From the NCBI RefSeq assembly GCF_024022995.1, contig NZ_CP099582.1, forward strand, positions 1,240,001 through 1,304,000: a stretch of 64,000 nucleotides of DNA. Reading direction: 5' to 3'. Numbering within the stretch: the stretch's first letter is position 1; each line of letters begins with the position of its first letter. Shown one piece after another: positions 7,974-16,740 of the stretch. A program made the translations under genes and the position numbers. This stretch comes from Thermococcus aggregans (lineage in GTDB: Archaea > Methanobacteriota_B > Thermococci > Thermococcales > Thermococcaceae). The notes below the pieces were generated by a model. It was not told the DNA's origin. It saw only the letters and a program-made list of their open reading frames with translations, and did not search any database.

Positions 7974-9146
7974 ATGAGAGTTGTGATTGATATTAGTGAA
8001 AAATTAAAAAAGGTTGAACCTTCAGCGACGGTAGAGGTTGTTACTCTCGCCCGAAAATTAGAAGAAAAGGGATATGACGTAATTTCCTTTGGTATAGGAG
8101 AACCCGATTTTCACACACCAAGAAAAATAATAGAATGGGCGTATGAGGCAATGAAAGAAGGGTATACTCACTACACACCTCCCGCAGGTTTAAAAGAAAC
8201 AAGAGAAGCCATAGCTGAAAAATACAGAGAGGAAAACAATGTTGACGCTACTTGGGAAAATGTCATTATAACCCCCTCCAAATTTGGAATTTTTACAGCG
8301 ATGGCTTCCGTTCTAAACCCTGGAGATGAAGTACTTATCCCTAATCCTGGCTGGGTATCTTACTGTCAAATGGCAAAACTTTTAGACGCCAAGCCTATAG
8401 GTTACTCTGTGTCCATAAGAGATAGGGCAATTAATGAGGAGGAAATAAAAGAAAAAATAACGAATAAAACAAAAATGATAGTTATCAATTCTCCCTCAAA
8501 TCCCCTTGGAACAGTATTCTCCATTGAGGACATGAAATTCATTAGGGACATTGCTCAGGACAAGAATCTTATTGTGTTATCAGATGAAATTTATGAAAAA
8601 ATCATTTATGAGGGGCGGTTCATATCTCCAGCTTCTTTTGAAGGTATGCTTGAGAGAACAATAATAGTTAATGGATTTTCAAAGATGTACGCAATGACTG
8701 GTTGGAGGATTGGTTACATTATAGCTCCAAAAACCCTAACTAAAGAAATGACGAAATTCCAATCTCATACGCTTACTTGTGCACCAGCTTTTGCACAAGT
8801 AGCAGTTGCAAAGGCTCTAAGGGATGATGAAACTCAAGAGGAAGTAAAGAAAATGATAGAGGAGTATTCAAGAAGAAGAGAACTGGTGTATAATGAACTT
8901 AAAAAGATAGAGCTTTTCGAAGCTTATAAACCAAAAGGTACTTTCTACGTCTTTCCAAAATACAATTACCCAATGAAGTCAAGTGACTTTGCAAGGATGA
9001 TTCTTGAAAAGAAGCATGTTGTAGTTACTCCTGGCTCTGCTTTTGGAAGTTTAGGTGAAGGGCATGTTAGGATATCTTTTGCCACTTCGAGAGAAAACAT
9101 TAAGAAGGGCATGGAAAGAATAAGAGAACTTGTAGAAGAACTTTAA
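7974..9146 (+). CDS. Class I aminotransferase (aspartate aminotransferase-like)
   Basis: A 390-residue fold-type I PLP enzyme. ISFGIGEPDFHTP, INSPSNPLGTVF, LSDEIYEKI and GFSKMYAMTGWRIGY give the substrate, PLP and Schiff-base lysine motifs of the archaeal aspartate aminotransferase group. It is separated from the upstream cluster by 127 bp containing AT-rich promoter-like sequence (tttaattaaatta, 7943-7955) and a GGTGGTGG site before the ATG, so it probably has its own promoter. The broken aspartate racemase gene follows 48 bp later. Transamination between aspartate, glutamate and other amino acids is likely; the exact substrate cannot be read. Confidence 0.85.
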   Translation: MRVVIDISEKLKKVEPSATVEVVTLARKLEEKGYDVISFGIGEPDFHTPRKIIEWAYEAMKEGYTHYTPPAGLKETREAIAEKYREENNVDATWENVIITPSKFGIFTAMASVLNPGDEVLIPNPGWVSYCQMAKLLDAKPIGYSVSIRDRAINEEEIKEKITNKTKMIVINSPSNPLGTVFSIEDMKFIRDIAQDKNLIVLSDEIYEKIIYEGRFISPASFEGMLERTIIVNGFSKMYAMTGWRIGYIIAPKTLTKEMTKFQSHTLTCAPAFAQVAVAKALRDDETQEEVKKMIEEYSRRRELVYNELKKIELFEAYKPKGTFYVFPKYNYPMKSSDFARMILEKKHVVVTPGSAFGSLGEGHVRISFATSRENIKKGMERIRELVEEL

Positions 9147-9194
9147 AGGGAGTGCAAGGTCTGGGGATTAAACTATCCTAAGGGGGTATATATT

Positions 9195-9359
9195 ATGAAA
9201 ACTGAAAAACTCATTGGGATTTTGGGTGGAATGGGTCCGCTTGCAACAGTAGATTTATTCAAGAGGATAGTCCTCAAGACCCCAGCAAAAAGGGACCAAG
9301 ACCATCCAAGGATAATCATCTACAACAACCCGAAAATCCCTGACAGAACTGCTTACATC
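9195..9359 (+). pseudogene. Truncated aspartate racemase
   Basis: Begins as a normal aspartate racemase (IGILGGMGPLATVDLFKRI, then [17 protein letters not shown]), preceded by a good aaggggg site. After about 55 residues the similarity stops abruptly at 9357-9360. The frame continues to 9446, but that part is the antisense of a different gene, the ABC ATPase stump at 9353-9487. More than three quarters of the enzyme, including the second catalytic cysteine region, is missing, so it cannot be functional. A full-length racemase would be about 230 residues. The break is shared with the opposing gene, which points to one deletion. Confidence 0.85.
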
Positions 9360-9487
9360 TCACCGGCAAGTCCTAGGACTTCTCCCTTTTTTAAATCGAA
9401 GCTTATGTCATCAACAGCCCTCACAACACCCCTATTGGTGAAGTAATACATCTTAAGATTGCGAACCTCAAGCACATTCCCAGCCAT
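9353..9487 (-). pseudogene. dppD: 5' stump of peptide ABC transporter ATP-binding protein (DppD/OppD-like)
   Basis: On the minus strand an aggtga site precedes ATG at 9487 and a 44-codon ORF. It reads [39 protein letters not shown]: the start of a dipeptide/oligopeptide ABC ATPase, ending where the Walker A motif (GESGSGKST) should begin. The homology stops at about 9359, exactly where the converging aspartate racemase fragment stops. It lies directly downstream of the amidohydrolase of the peptide transporter operon, the expected place for dppD. No dppF follows. The stump cannot bind ATP. Confidence 0.85.
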
Positions 9488-9520
9488 TCCATTCACCTCA
9501 TAATAAAAAAAGATAGAAGT

Positions 9521-10699
9521 TTATTCAGAATACACAATTTCCCCGTTTATCAGTACCATTTCGGCTTTGTTTCTAATGTCTAGTGGGTCTCCACTGAACA
9601 CTACAAGGTCGGCGTCTTTGCCTTCCTCTATGCTACCTACCCTATCCTCAATACCGAGTATCTTTGCGGGAACTATAGTCATGCTTTTGAGAGCTACATC
9701 AGGAGCAAGGCCCTTCCTTACAGCGATTGCAGCCATAATCGGTAACTCGAAAATCACTTGGCCAAGTGCGTCTGTACTAAGTGCAAATTCGACCCCCGCT
9801 TTTGCAAGTATTACCGGAGATTCAATAGTAAGATTCCTAAGCTCTGGCTTGTGTCTAGGAAGTAAGAGCGGCCCATGAACTACTGGAATTCCTTTCTTTG
9901 CTATTATATCTGCAATCTTATAAGCCTCAGTTCCGTGTTCTATGACTATCTTTACTCCGAACTCTTCGGCAATCCGTATTGCTGTTAAGATATCACTTGC
10001 TCTGTGTGCATGAGCTCTAATTGGGATTTCTCCTTTTAGAACGGCTTCAAGCGCCTCAAGTCTTATGTCAAACTCTGGAGCCTTATCTGGGTCTTCCTTT
10101 GCTTTTTCTTTCTTTTCTATGTAAGTTTTTGTTTTGTACAACCATTCCCTTATTAATGCTGCATTTGCCATTCTAGTTTGCGGCATTTTCTTCTGGGTAA
10201 CACCATAGACGTTTTTTGGGTTCTCTCCAAATGCCATTTTCATACCCATTGGGAATTTAACAAGCATGTCCTCAACTGTTCTACCGTATGTTTTTATTGC
10301 GGCACCCATTCCTCCTATTGGATTTGCACTACCAGGGAGAATTCCAACTGTAGTTATTCCAAATTCTCTTGCCATTTCAAACGCTGGGTCATCAGGTTTG
10401 ATACCATCTATAACACGTAAGTGGGGAGTTATCGGATCAGTCATTTCGTTTCCATCGTTCCCTTCCCATCTAAGCCCTTCTTCAAAGAGCCCTATGTGTG
10501 CGTGAGCATCTACAAGCCCGGGGGTAATTATCTTTCCGCTAACATCTATCACTTCGTAATCTTCTGGAATCTCAAGGTCTTTTCCCCCAACTTTTTCGAT
10601 TTTACCATTTTTTATCAGGATTACACCCTCTTTTACGATTCCCAAACCTGACATAGTATAAATTGTTGCTCCTTTCAATGCAAGTTTTTTATCTTCCAT
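9521..10699 (-). CDS. Metal-dependent amidohydrolase (imidazolonepropionase/prolidase-like)
   Basis: A 392-residue amidohydrolase-superfamily protein. TPGLVDAHAHIGL carries the HxH metal motif, RAHAHRASD and IEHGTEA hold further metal histidines, and LSTDALG holds the catalytic aspartate; the C-terminus GSIEEGKDADLVVFSGDPLD is typical. ATG at 10699 is preferred over a TTG 15 bp upstream because GGAGGTG is then 7 bp from the start. It is transcribed after the permease genes of a peptide importer, so hydrolysis of an imported peptide or cyclic amide is plausible. Related thermophile proteins include Xaa-Pro dipeptidase-like enzymes; substrate unknown. Confidence 0.82.
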   Translation of the reverse strand: MEDKKLALKGATIYTMSGLGIVKEGVILIKNGKIEKVGGKDLEIPEDYEVIDVSGKIITPGLVDAHAHIGLFEEGLRWEGNDGNEMTDPITPHLRVIDGIKPDDPAFEMAREFGITTVGILPGSANPIGGMGAAIKTYGRTVEDMLVKFPMGMKMAFGENPKNVYGVTQKKMPQTRMANAALIREWLYKTKTYIEKKEKAKEDPDKAPEFDIRLEALEAVLKGEIPIRAHAHRASDILTAIRIAEEFGVKIVIEHGTEAYKIADIIAKKGIPVVHGPLLLPRHKPELRNLTIESPVILAKAGVEFALSTDALGQVIFELPIMAAIAVRKGLAPDVALKSMTIVPAKILGIEDRVGSIEEGKDADLVVFSGDPLDIRNKAEMVLINGEIVYSE

Positions 10700-10748
10700 T
10701 TTCAACACCTCCAATTTTGTAAATCTTGTAAAAAATAATAAGAAAGCA

Positions 10749-11633
10749 TCACATCTTCTTGAGTCTCGGATTTACGTACTCTTCAATTGCATAACCAATT
10801 TGAGTAAATCCAAGGACCGTTATTGTTATCATGATACCCGGAGAAGTTATCCACCACCAGAGACCGCTGGAAATAGCTCCTGAATTTCTAGCCCAATAAA
10901 TAATCGCTCCCCATGATTTCTTAGAAGGATCACCCAGTCCTAGGAAGCTAAGTGAAGCTTCTGCAATCATTGCACCTCCGACTCTCATTAATGTAAACGC
11001 GACTAGTAAAGGAAGCAGCTGTGGAAGTATGTGTTTAAACATTATCCTTCTGTCACTGGCTCCAAGTGCGCGTGCCGCTTCTACGTAATCCCTTTCTTTT
11101 AATGACAACACTTGAGATCTAACTAGTCTCGCAATTCCAGGCCAACTGAATATCGCGATTGTTATTATTATGTTTATGTAACCCTGTCCAAGTATGGAAG
11201 CTAATAGTATCATAAAGGGCAATATTGGAATTAGTAGCATGACATCGGTTATTGCCATTAATCCTTCCTCGATTACTCCTCCGTAATACCCTGCTACTAA
11301 TCCAACTAGTGTTCCTATGGTCACTGTAGACACTGCCGCAGTAATACCCACTAATAGGGAAATTCTTGCTCCGTATACGAGCTCACTGAACACGTCTTGC
11401 CCTATGTCGTTTGTACCAAGTGGGTGCTCCCAGGAGGGAGGCAAAAATGGGGTATCTACAATCTCCCAAGGATCATAGGGAGCGATGTATTGTGGAGCGA
11501 TTGCCATTGCAAATGGAATAGCCAGAAGGATTAATCCAATACAACCTCTTTTGTTTGTAAGTATTGCTTTGATGATTTCTAGAGAGGCGAACAATCCATT
11601 ACTTTTCTTTTGTTTTTTAGTTACTTCAGTCAT
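10749..11633 (-). CDS. dppC: Peptide ABC transporter permease, DppC type
   Basis: A 294-residue inner permease with an N-terminal OppC-like segment, about six membrane helices, and the EAA-loop region (YVEAARALGASDRRIMFKHI) that docks to an ABC ATPase. The ATG overlaps the stop of the upstream permease by four bases. GTNDIGQDVFSELVYGAR is the standard DppC family motif. It forms the channel with DppB. No intact ATPase gene follows in this operon, so the permease must either use ATPases encoded elsewhere or be idle. Confidence 0.9.
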   Translation of the reverse strand: MTEVTKKQKKSNGLFASLEIIKAILTNKRGCIGLILLAIPFAMAIAPQYIAPYDPWEIVDTPFLPPSWEHPLGTNDIGQDVFSELVYGARISLLVGITAAVSTVTIGTLVGLVAGYYGGVIEEGLMAITDVMLLIPILPFMILLASILGQGYINIIITIAIFSWPGIARLVRSQVLSLKERDYVEAARALGASDRRIMFKHILPQLLPLLVAFTLMRVGGAMIAEASLSFLGLGDPSKKSWGAIIYWARNSGAISSGLWWWITSPGIMITITVLGFTQIGYAIEEYVNPRLKKM

Positions 11634-12610
11634 TGTGCACTCACCCTCGGATCTATTATTGGATACATGAACTCAACTATTGTCACGAGCACCAGGGTTA
11701 GGAGGGAAGTGTAGACCACAATACCAAGAAGTAACGGGTAGTCAGTCATGTATACCGCGTCGTAAAGGAGTTTTCCTACTCCTGGCAATGAAAAGACAAC
11801 CTCTATCAGCATTGCTCCGCTTACTGACCATCCCAAGTCCATCGCAAGAGCTGTAACTACTGGCAAACTAGCTGGTCTTAATGCGTGTTTGAAGAGTATC
11901 TTTTTGTCCGGCATTCCTTTCGCTTTAGCTGCTAGAATAAATTCTTCTCCTAGAACATCTAACATCGAGTTTCTCATGAGCATAAAGTACCCTGCAAACC
12001 CCAAAATAACAAGAGTCACAAATGGGAGCCATAAATGATGGATTATATCCTTTACAAATTCTATCCAACTAGCATGTTCTGCTCCATATGTGTAAGCCCC
12101 ATATAGGGGTGCTAGTCCGAAATAATAGCCAAATATTATTAATAGCACTATACCCAGCCAGAAACTTGGCATTGACCTTATAAACATGGCGAGAGAAACT
12201 AAGAATGAGTCCGCTAAAGACCCTCTTCTATATGCGGCTATGGCTCCCAGAAAGACACCTATAAGTGCGGATACAATTACGGACGTAGTAACGAGGACAA
12301 TTGTCCAAGGTAACGCCTCTTTAATGACCTTTGTCACTGGTTCAAACCTGCTGAAAGAAATACCAAGATTACCATGAAGGAAAAATTCCTTTATGAATAC
12401 TTTATATTGCTCCCACAATGGCTGGTCTAATTTGAACTCTTTAATGAGTGCTTCTCTCAATTCTGGTGAAATGTTGGGATTCTCAGCCAGATACGCAAAG
12501 GCTCCTCCAGGTAATAGTCTTGGGATGACAAATGTTATACTTACGATTATGTAAAATACAATTGCTCTTATTATTATTTTTCGGGCGACTTTATATACCC
12601 ATTTCCCCAT
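11630..12610 (-). CDS. dppB: Peptide ABC transporter permease, DppB type
   Basis: A 326-residue DppB/OppB family permease with about six membrane helices. The first helix, the long extracytoplasmic loop (LIKEFKLDQPLWEQY) and the EAA loop (EFILAAKAKGMPDKKILFKH) are typical. It partners with DppC and is separated from the binding-protein gene by a 117-bp AT-rich gap that holds a probable attenuating terminator, a common way to make more binding protein than permease. Confidence 0.9.
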   Translation of the reverse strand: MGKWVYKVARKIIIRAIVFYIIVSITFVIPRLLPGGAFAYLAENPNISPELREALIKEFKLDQPLWEQYKVFIKEFFLHGNLGISFSRFEPVTKVIKEALPWTIVLVTTSVIVSALIGVFLGAIAAYRRGSLADSFLVSLAMFIRSMPSFWLGIVLLIIFGYYFGLAPLYGAYTYGAEHASWIEFVKDIIHHLWLPFVTLVILGFAGYFMLMRNSMLDVLGEEFILAAKAKGMPDKKILFKHALRPASLPVVTALAMDLGWSVSGAMLIEVVFSLPGVGKLLYDAVYMTDYPLLLGIVVYTSLLTLVLVTIVEFMYPIIDPRVSAQ

Positions 12611-12684
12611 TTTATCACCTTCTTATGTTGTCTTTAATTTACCAAACCTTATTTCGGAGCATTTTTCTGTTACAAGGCTTTTTT

Positions 12685-12717
12685 CCAAAAACATAAAATT
12701 AAAAAATCAAGAAAAAG
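12685..12717 (-). terminator. Probable U-rich terminator after the binding-protein gene
   Basis: Immediately after the binding-protein stop, the minus-strand transcript runs through several T tracts (TTTTT, TTTTTT, TTTT, TTTTT) within 33 bases. Oligo-T runs without a strong hairpin are the usual archaeal terminator. Its position before dppB suggests partial read-through, giving an excess of binding protein. Confidence 0.5.
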
Positions 12718-12727
12718 GGAATTTGGC

Positions 12728-14551
12728 TCACTTCCTCCTTCTAAGCACTATTGGGATTAGCGCTAGACCTAGGATTGATGCTGGACCGCAGATGCCTCCT
12801 CCTTCTGTTTCAGTTTTAGTTGTGGTCTGAGACTCTGCTGAAGTTTCTGAAGTTGTTGTTTGTTGTTCAGAGGTTGATGTCGAAGGTTGCTTGTTTATTT
12901 CCTTGTTGTAGAGATTCATGAGGCTAAACCAGTTGTCTGGGCCGGTTATATCAGACATTGTCCAGCCATCCCAATTCTTGGTGCTGTATGCATATATGAA
13001 CTGTTGATGAACCATATTTAAGACTGGGACATTTTCTGCTAGTATCTCTTGAATCTCGTATACGATCTTCTTTCTCTCTTCATAATCTACGGTAGATTTC
13101 TGTTTGTCGAGAAGCTCGTCTAGTCCAGGTACCGTACAGTGTCCTTTATTCCAGCCACCGTTTGAATGGAATAACATTCTGAGGATATCCGGATCAAGGG
13201 AGCCAACTCCACCTATTATCAGCATGTCAAAGTTTCCTGAGTCGAGATAGTTTGAAAGTGTTGTCCATTCAAGTGGCTGGTACTTAACATTGACACCGAT
13301 CTTCTTGAGGTTCTCTGCTATCATCTGACCCCATCTAACTCTTAATGGATCGTAAGAGGGAGAGTATAGAGTCAAGGTTACATCTGACCCGTCTGGTGCT
13401 TCCCTCCACCCATCTCCATCAACATCTTTGAATCCGATCTCATCAAGCAATTGTGCAGCCTTTTCGAGGTCATATGGGTACTTTTCTTCTTTTGATGGAA
13501 GATTAGGATTATACCACTTTGCGAGTGTTGGAGGAATTCTTCCAAGTGATCCCGGTAGTGCATGTCCTTGATATACTACCTTAACGACTTCCTCCTGATT
13601 GATAGCGTGATGTACTGCTTGTCTGAACTTCACTTCGCTCATTGGCCATCTCTGGCAGTTAAAATACATATACCTAGCACCAAATTCAGTTACAGCGTGT
13701 AAATGAGCATCGGGAATTTCTTCAACTTGTGGAATGGAGCTGTATGGAATACTCCATGTCATTACATCTACTTCTCCTTTTTTAAATGCCAAGAGCATTG
13801 CATCTGGATTTGATATTATTGGCATTATAATTTCATCAATAAGAGGCCTTCCAAGATGATAGTTTGGATTCACCTTAAGTTTGTAATATTGTTGGGGCTT
13901 ATGTTCGACAAAAATGAACGGTCCGGATCCTATAGGATGTTCATTCTTGTATTGAATGATTTCAGTTTTGTCTATCTCCTTCCAGATGTGCTCTGGGACT
14001 ATGTAAATTGAGGACGCGATCGAGTACAAGAATGGGGCGTAAGGCTCTTTTAGATAAATCTTTACTGTGTACTTATCCACGGCTTCTGCCCTGTCAATTA
14101 CAACAGCATAATCTGCAAATCTTGTTTGGGTACCAATTTCTGCTAGAAGATTGTATGTAAATGCAACATCTTCAGCGGTTACTGGTTTTCCATCATGCCA
14201 TGTGGCATTTGGGAATAACTCAAACGTCCATACTTTACCGTCTTCTGAGACACTCCAATCTTTAGCAAGTCTACCAACGTATTTCATGTCTGGTGTCATT
14301 ATAGTAAGAGTGTCATACACATTGTCCAGAATCATGGCTTCCCATGAAGATGTGTAAGTAAATGGATTCAGTGTGTTCGCCTCACCCAGCATTGGCCATC
14401 TAAACGTTCCTCCAGGTTTCATCCACGGCTCCCTGTGGATGTAGTCAAAGATGTTGGCTTTTTCTGTTGTAGCGGCTTTAGCTCCGGGAAGCAGAGCTGA
14501 TGCTACTAGAACAAATAACAAAACAAAACTGGCTACTTTTTTTCTTTTCAT
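12728..14551 (-). CDS. Peptide/oligosaccharide ABC transporter substrate-binding protein with CGP-CTERM anchor
   Basis: A 607-residue family 5 (DppA/OppA) extracellular binding protein. Residues 1-26 form a signal peptide (VASFVLLFVLVASALLPGAK). The body has the SBP_bac_5 motifs WHDGKPVTAEDVAFTYNLL and VYQGHALPGSLG. A Ser/Thr-rich linker (about 545-580) leads to GGGICGPASILGLALIPIVL plus RRRK, the CGP-CTERM surface-anchoring signal of Thermococcales, so the protein should be attached to the outer face of the membrane. GGAGGTG precedes ATG 14551. It captures peptides or related solutes for the permeases downstream; the actual ligand is not evident. Confidence 0.9.
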   Translation of the reverse strand: MKRKKVASFVLLFVLVASALLPGAKAATTEKANIFDYIHREPWMKPGGTFRWPMLGEANTLNPFTYTSSWEAMILDNVYDTLTIMTPDMKYVGRLAKDWSVSEDGKVWTFELFPNATWHDGKPVTAEDVAFTYNLLAEIGTQTRFADYAVVIDRAEAVDKYTVKIYLKEPYAPFLYSIASSIYIVPEHIWKEIDKTEIIQYKNEHPIGSGPFIFVEHKPQQYYKLKVNPNYHLGRPLIDEIIMPIISNPDAMLLAFKKGEVDVMTWSIPYSSIPQVEEIPDAHLHAVTEFGARYMYFNCQRWPMSEVKFRQAVHHAINQEEVVKVVYQGHALPGSLGRIPPTLAKWYNPNLPSKEEKYPYDLEKAAQLLDEIGFKDVDGDGWREAPDGSDVTLTLYSPSYDPLRVRWGQMIAENLKKIGVNVKYQPLEWTTLSNYLDSGNFDMLIIGGVGSLDPDILRMLFHSNGGWNKGHCTVPGLDELLDKQKSTVDYEERKKIVYEIQEILAENVPVLNMVHQQFIYAYSTKNWDGWTMSDITGPDNWFSLMNLYNKEINKQPSTSTSEQQTTTSETSAESQTTTKTETEGGGICGPASILGLALIPIVLRRRK

Positions 14552-14892
14552 TTTAGCACCTCCACCAGGGGCTTACGTATCTGGCCCCTAGTACTAAGTT
14601 GATGACGTTTTGGGGTTAAATTATTTTTTCTCAAACATTTAGATATATGACAAAGCTCTTATCTTCAGTGCACTTTAGATTGTCATTATGTCAAATTTGT
14701 GTCGTTGATGTTTATAAAGTAGCCCAAATGCCTGAATTTAATGTTCTCTGCAGATATTTTGTTAATGATAGTATAAGTAGCATATAATAAGGTCATATGA
14801 GTATTCACTGAATTCCAAAAATGAGATCAGAATGCAACATAATGAGCAAACATGTAACTTTAGTTATTCTTAGACTTTATTATATGTTGCCA
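14552..14892. other. Intergenic region between the peptide-transporter operon and GDPD
   Basis: About 340 bp, AT-rich. It must hold the promoter of the peptide-transporter operon; the minus strand has AT-rich stretches near 14620-14650 but no single convincing BRE/TATA pair that I can fix. Apart from the leader hairpin I see no gene, RNA signature or repeat in it. Confidence 0.5.
14567..14589 (-). promoter_or_regulatory. Leader hairpin in front of the binding-protein ribosome binding site
   Basis: Inverted repeat AGGGGC / GCCCCT (14567-14572 and 14584-14589) separated by 11 bases. On the minus-strand mRNA it ends a few bases upstream of GGAGGTG and the ATG at 14551, so it could form a hairpin in the 5' leader. 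A role in transcript stability or translation control is inference. Confidence 0.4.
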
Positions 14893-15612
14893 TTAAAGTT
14901 GAAAATACGCTTGGTAGCAATGAGCCAAAAGATTTCTGACCTCTAAAGGGTTGTTGGAAATAAAATAATCTCCCAAATCAGCCACTAAAGGAAGGTATTT
15001 AAGCTCATCCGCTTCATAGCTCCAAAAGCCTATTTTTATTCCCATGCTTTTAATCCACTTAACAAGAAGCCTGAAGTTTGCAATGCCAACGTAGAATATC
15101 CCATCTATGGGGACGTGAAGAGCAAAGATCCCAAGGTGCCTTTTTAAGAAGGGCACCACTGCAACACTGCTTCTGCTTATTATAGAAAAAGCCAGCTTTA
15201 AATTCTCCTCATGTCCTCTTAAAGCTCGGAGTATCTTGATTTTTGTCGTAGATATTACTGCTTTCTCAATTTCATACTGGAGAAGAAGTTCCTTTAAGTC
15301 CTCAACAGCCTCTGAATCTTTTATGTCTACATTGAAAACAGCGTTGGGGAATTCTCTAAAGATGTCTTCTACCCTCGTTACATATTTTCCATAAGGCGCA
15401 AGTGCTTTAAGCTCTTTAAAAGTAAGCTCTTTTACAGAATATTTGTTCCCATCTAGAGTTATTTCCGGGTCGTGGAGTGTTATTAGCTCTTCATCTGCGG
15501 TTTTCCATACGTCGAATTCTATCCCGAATCCTCTCTTAACCGCTCTCCTAAACGAACTCATACTATCCTCAGGATCCCCAAGACCTCTGTGAGCTATTAT
15601 CATAGTTCTCAC
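14893..15612 (-). CDS. Glycerophosphodiester phosphodiesterase family protein
   Basis: 239 residues (236 if the ATG three codons in is used). IIAHRGLGDPEDSMSSF carries the catalytic HR and the E of the GDPD active site; IEFDVWKTADEELITLHDP supplies the metal-binding ExD and second catalytic histidine. The TIM-barrel ends with FISNNPLEV. It should hydrolyse glycerophosphodiesters, probably in turnover of ether lipid headgroups. It lies 28 bp downstream of the small ParB-like gene and could be in the same transcript. Confidence 0.85.
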   Translation of the reverse strand: MRTMIIAHRGLGDPEDSMSSFRRAVKRGFGIEFDVWKTADEELITLHDPEITLDGNKYSVKELTFKELKALAPYGKYVTRVEDIFREFPNAVFNVDIKDSEAVEDLKELLLQYEIEKAVISTTKIKILRALRGHEENLKLAFSIISRSSVAVVPFLKRHLGIFALHVPIDGIFYVGIANFRLLVKWIKSMGIKIGFWSYEADELKYLPLVADLGDYFISNNPLEVRNLLAHCYQAYFQL

Positions 15613-15640
15613 TTATAACTTAAAAGGTAGAAGGAAAAAC

Positions 15641-15949
15641 TTATTCCATCTCCTTTATTCGTTTCTCAACTATGTTCCATAGCTCTGGGTACTTCTCCTT
15701 TATTGCCTTCTCAAGGAGTTTGCTCGCTTCGTTTGAAATGCTGAACTCTGGAATAGTTTTTCTTAAATACCTAAGCACTGCAGTAGCTTCAGGAGACCAT
15801 AGAGTAATCCTCGGATTCTTTAAAGCTTCCTGCAGACTTATTTCAAGCGCTTCTTTATTTATCTCCCCCTTTGGCGGAATTTCCACTTCAGGCATTGGTT
15901 CAGAGATTATAGCTTCCAAACCCCTTCCAAGGGCTTTTTTCTTTCTCAT
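15641..15949 (-). CDS. Small ParA-partner protein with a ParB-like N-terminal peptide
   Basis: A 102-residue basic/helical protein beginning KKKALGRGLEAIISE, which closely resembles the extreme N-terminus of ParB/Spo0J (KxGLGRGLxAL), the segment whose arginine stimulates ParA ATPase. The ParB CTPase and helix-turn-helix domains are absent; the rest is a helical module (KNPRITLWSPEATAVLRYL and KAIKEKYPELWNIVEKRI). Its start overlaps the parA stop by four bases, so the two are translationally coupled. It is therefore a candidate ParA activator or cargo adaptor. That role is inference from the N-terminal motif and coupling. Confidence 0.75.
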   Translation of the reverse strand: MRKKKALGRGLEAIISEPMPEVEIPPKGEINKEALEISLQEALKNPRITLWSPEATAVLRYLRKTIPEFSISNEASKLLEKAIKEKYPELWNIVEKRIKEME

Positions 15950-16695
15950 ACGCCATCAACCTCCTCAGCTAATTTCATATACGCCTTGGCACCTCTGCTG
16001 TCCGGAGCGTAGAGGAAGATTGGCTTTCCATGAGAAGGTGCTTCTGCCAGCTTTACATTTCTTGGAATCATAGTTTTGAACACCTTCTCCCCGAATATTC
16101 TCCTCACTTCTTCTCTGACTTCCTTGGAGAGGTTTGTCCTTTTATCAAACATCGTTATCAGGAATCCCCTAATTTCAAGCGGTATCCCAAGCCTCTCTCT
16201 GACAAGCTTAATTGCCTTCAAAAGAAGCCCTATGCCCTCTAAAGCATAATATTCCGCCTGAATAGGTATTATCACTTCATCGCTGGCAACAAGAGAGTTC
16301 ATCGTTAAAATACCAAGGGACGGAGGCGTGTCTATTATGACATAGTCGTACTCCTCCTTAATTTTAGCAAGCTTGTTTCTAAGGATGTATTCCCTTCCTA
16401 TCTGGCTGCTGAGTTCGATCTCAGCGCCGCTTAGTGCAATGTTGCTTGGAATAAGTTCAAGCCCCTCTATTTGAGTATGTACTATTGCTTCTTCAATATC
16501 TACCTCGTCCAGTATCACATTGTAAATGGTTGGGCTCGCATCTCTAAGTCCAAGTCCAACGGTTGTTGCGCCTTGCGGGTCCATATCAACAAGGAGAACC
16601 CTTCTTCCTTTGAGGGCAAGTGCTGCTGAGAGGTTTATCGCAGTAGTGCTCTTGCCTACTCCACCTTTTTGATTTGCAATACTTATCGTCGGCAT
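15946..16695 (-). CDS. parA: ParA/Soj family ATPase
   Basis: A 249-residue ParA-type P-loop ATPase. The deviant Walker A KGGVGKST (about 10-17), the DMDPQGATT switch and IIDTPPSLG Walker B are intact, as are the C-terminal AEAPSHGKPI residues of Soj proteins. It dimerises on ATP and binds DNA to partition or position cargo. The minus-strand TATA-like gatttataact is about 25 bp from the ATG, so the mRNA may be leaderless. A near-perfect inverted repeat lies just upstream of that promoter. Confidence 0.9.
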   Translation of the reverse strand: MPTISIANQKGGVGKSTTAINLSAALALKGRRVLLVDMDPQGATTVGLGLRDASPTIYNVILDEVDIEEAIVHTQIEGLELIPSNIALSGAEIELSSQIGREYILRNKLAKIKEEYDYVIIDTPPSLGILTMNSLVASDEVIIPIQAEYYALEGIGLLLKAIKLVRERLGIPLEIRGFLITMFDKRTNLSKEVREEVRRIFGEKVFKTMIPRNVKLAEAPSHGKPIFLYAPDSRGAKAYMKLAEEVDGV

Positions 16696-16740
16696 GCCAT
16701 TATCTACGAGATTGGAAGTTATAAATCTTGGCAGTTAAAC

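Noticed and set aside
9360-9446. C-terminal extension of the racemase ORF as a novel domain
   Set aside because: It is the antisense of the DppD stump, not protein sequence.
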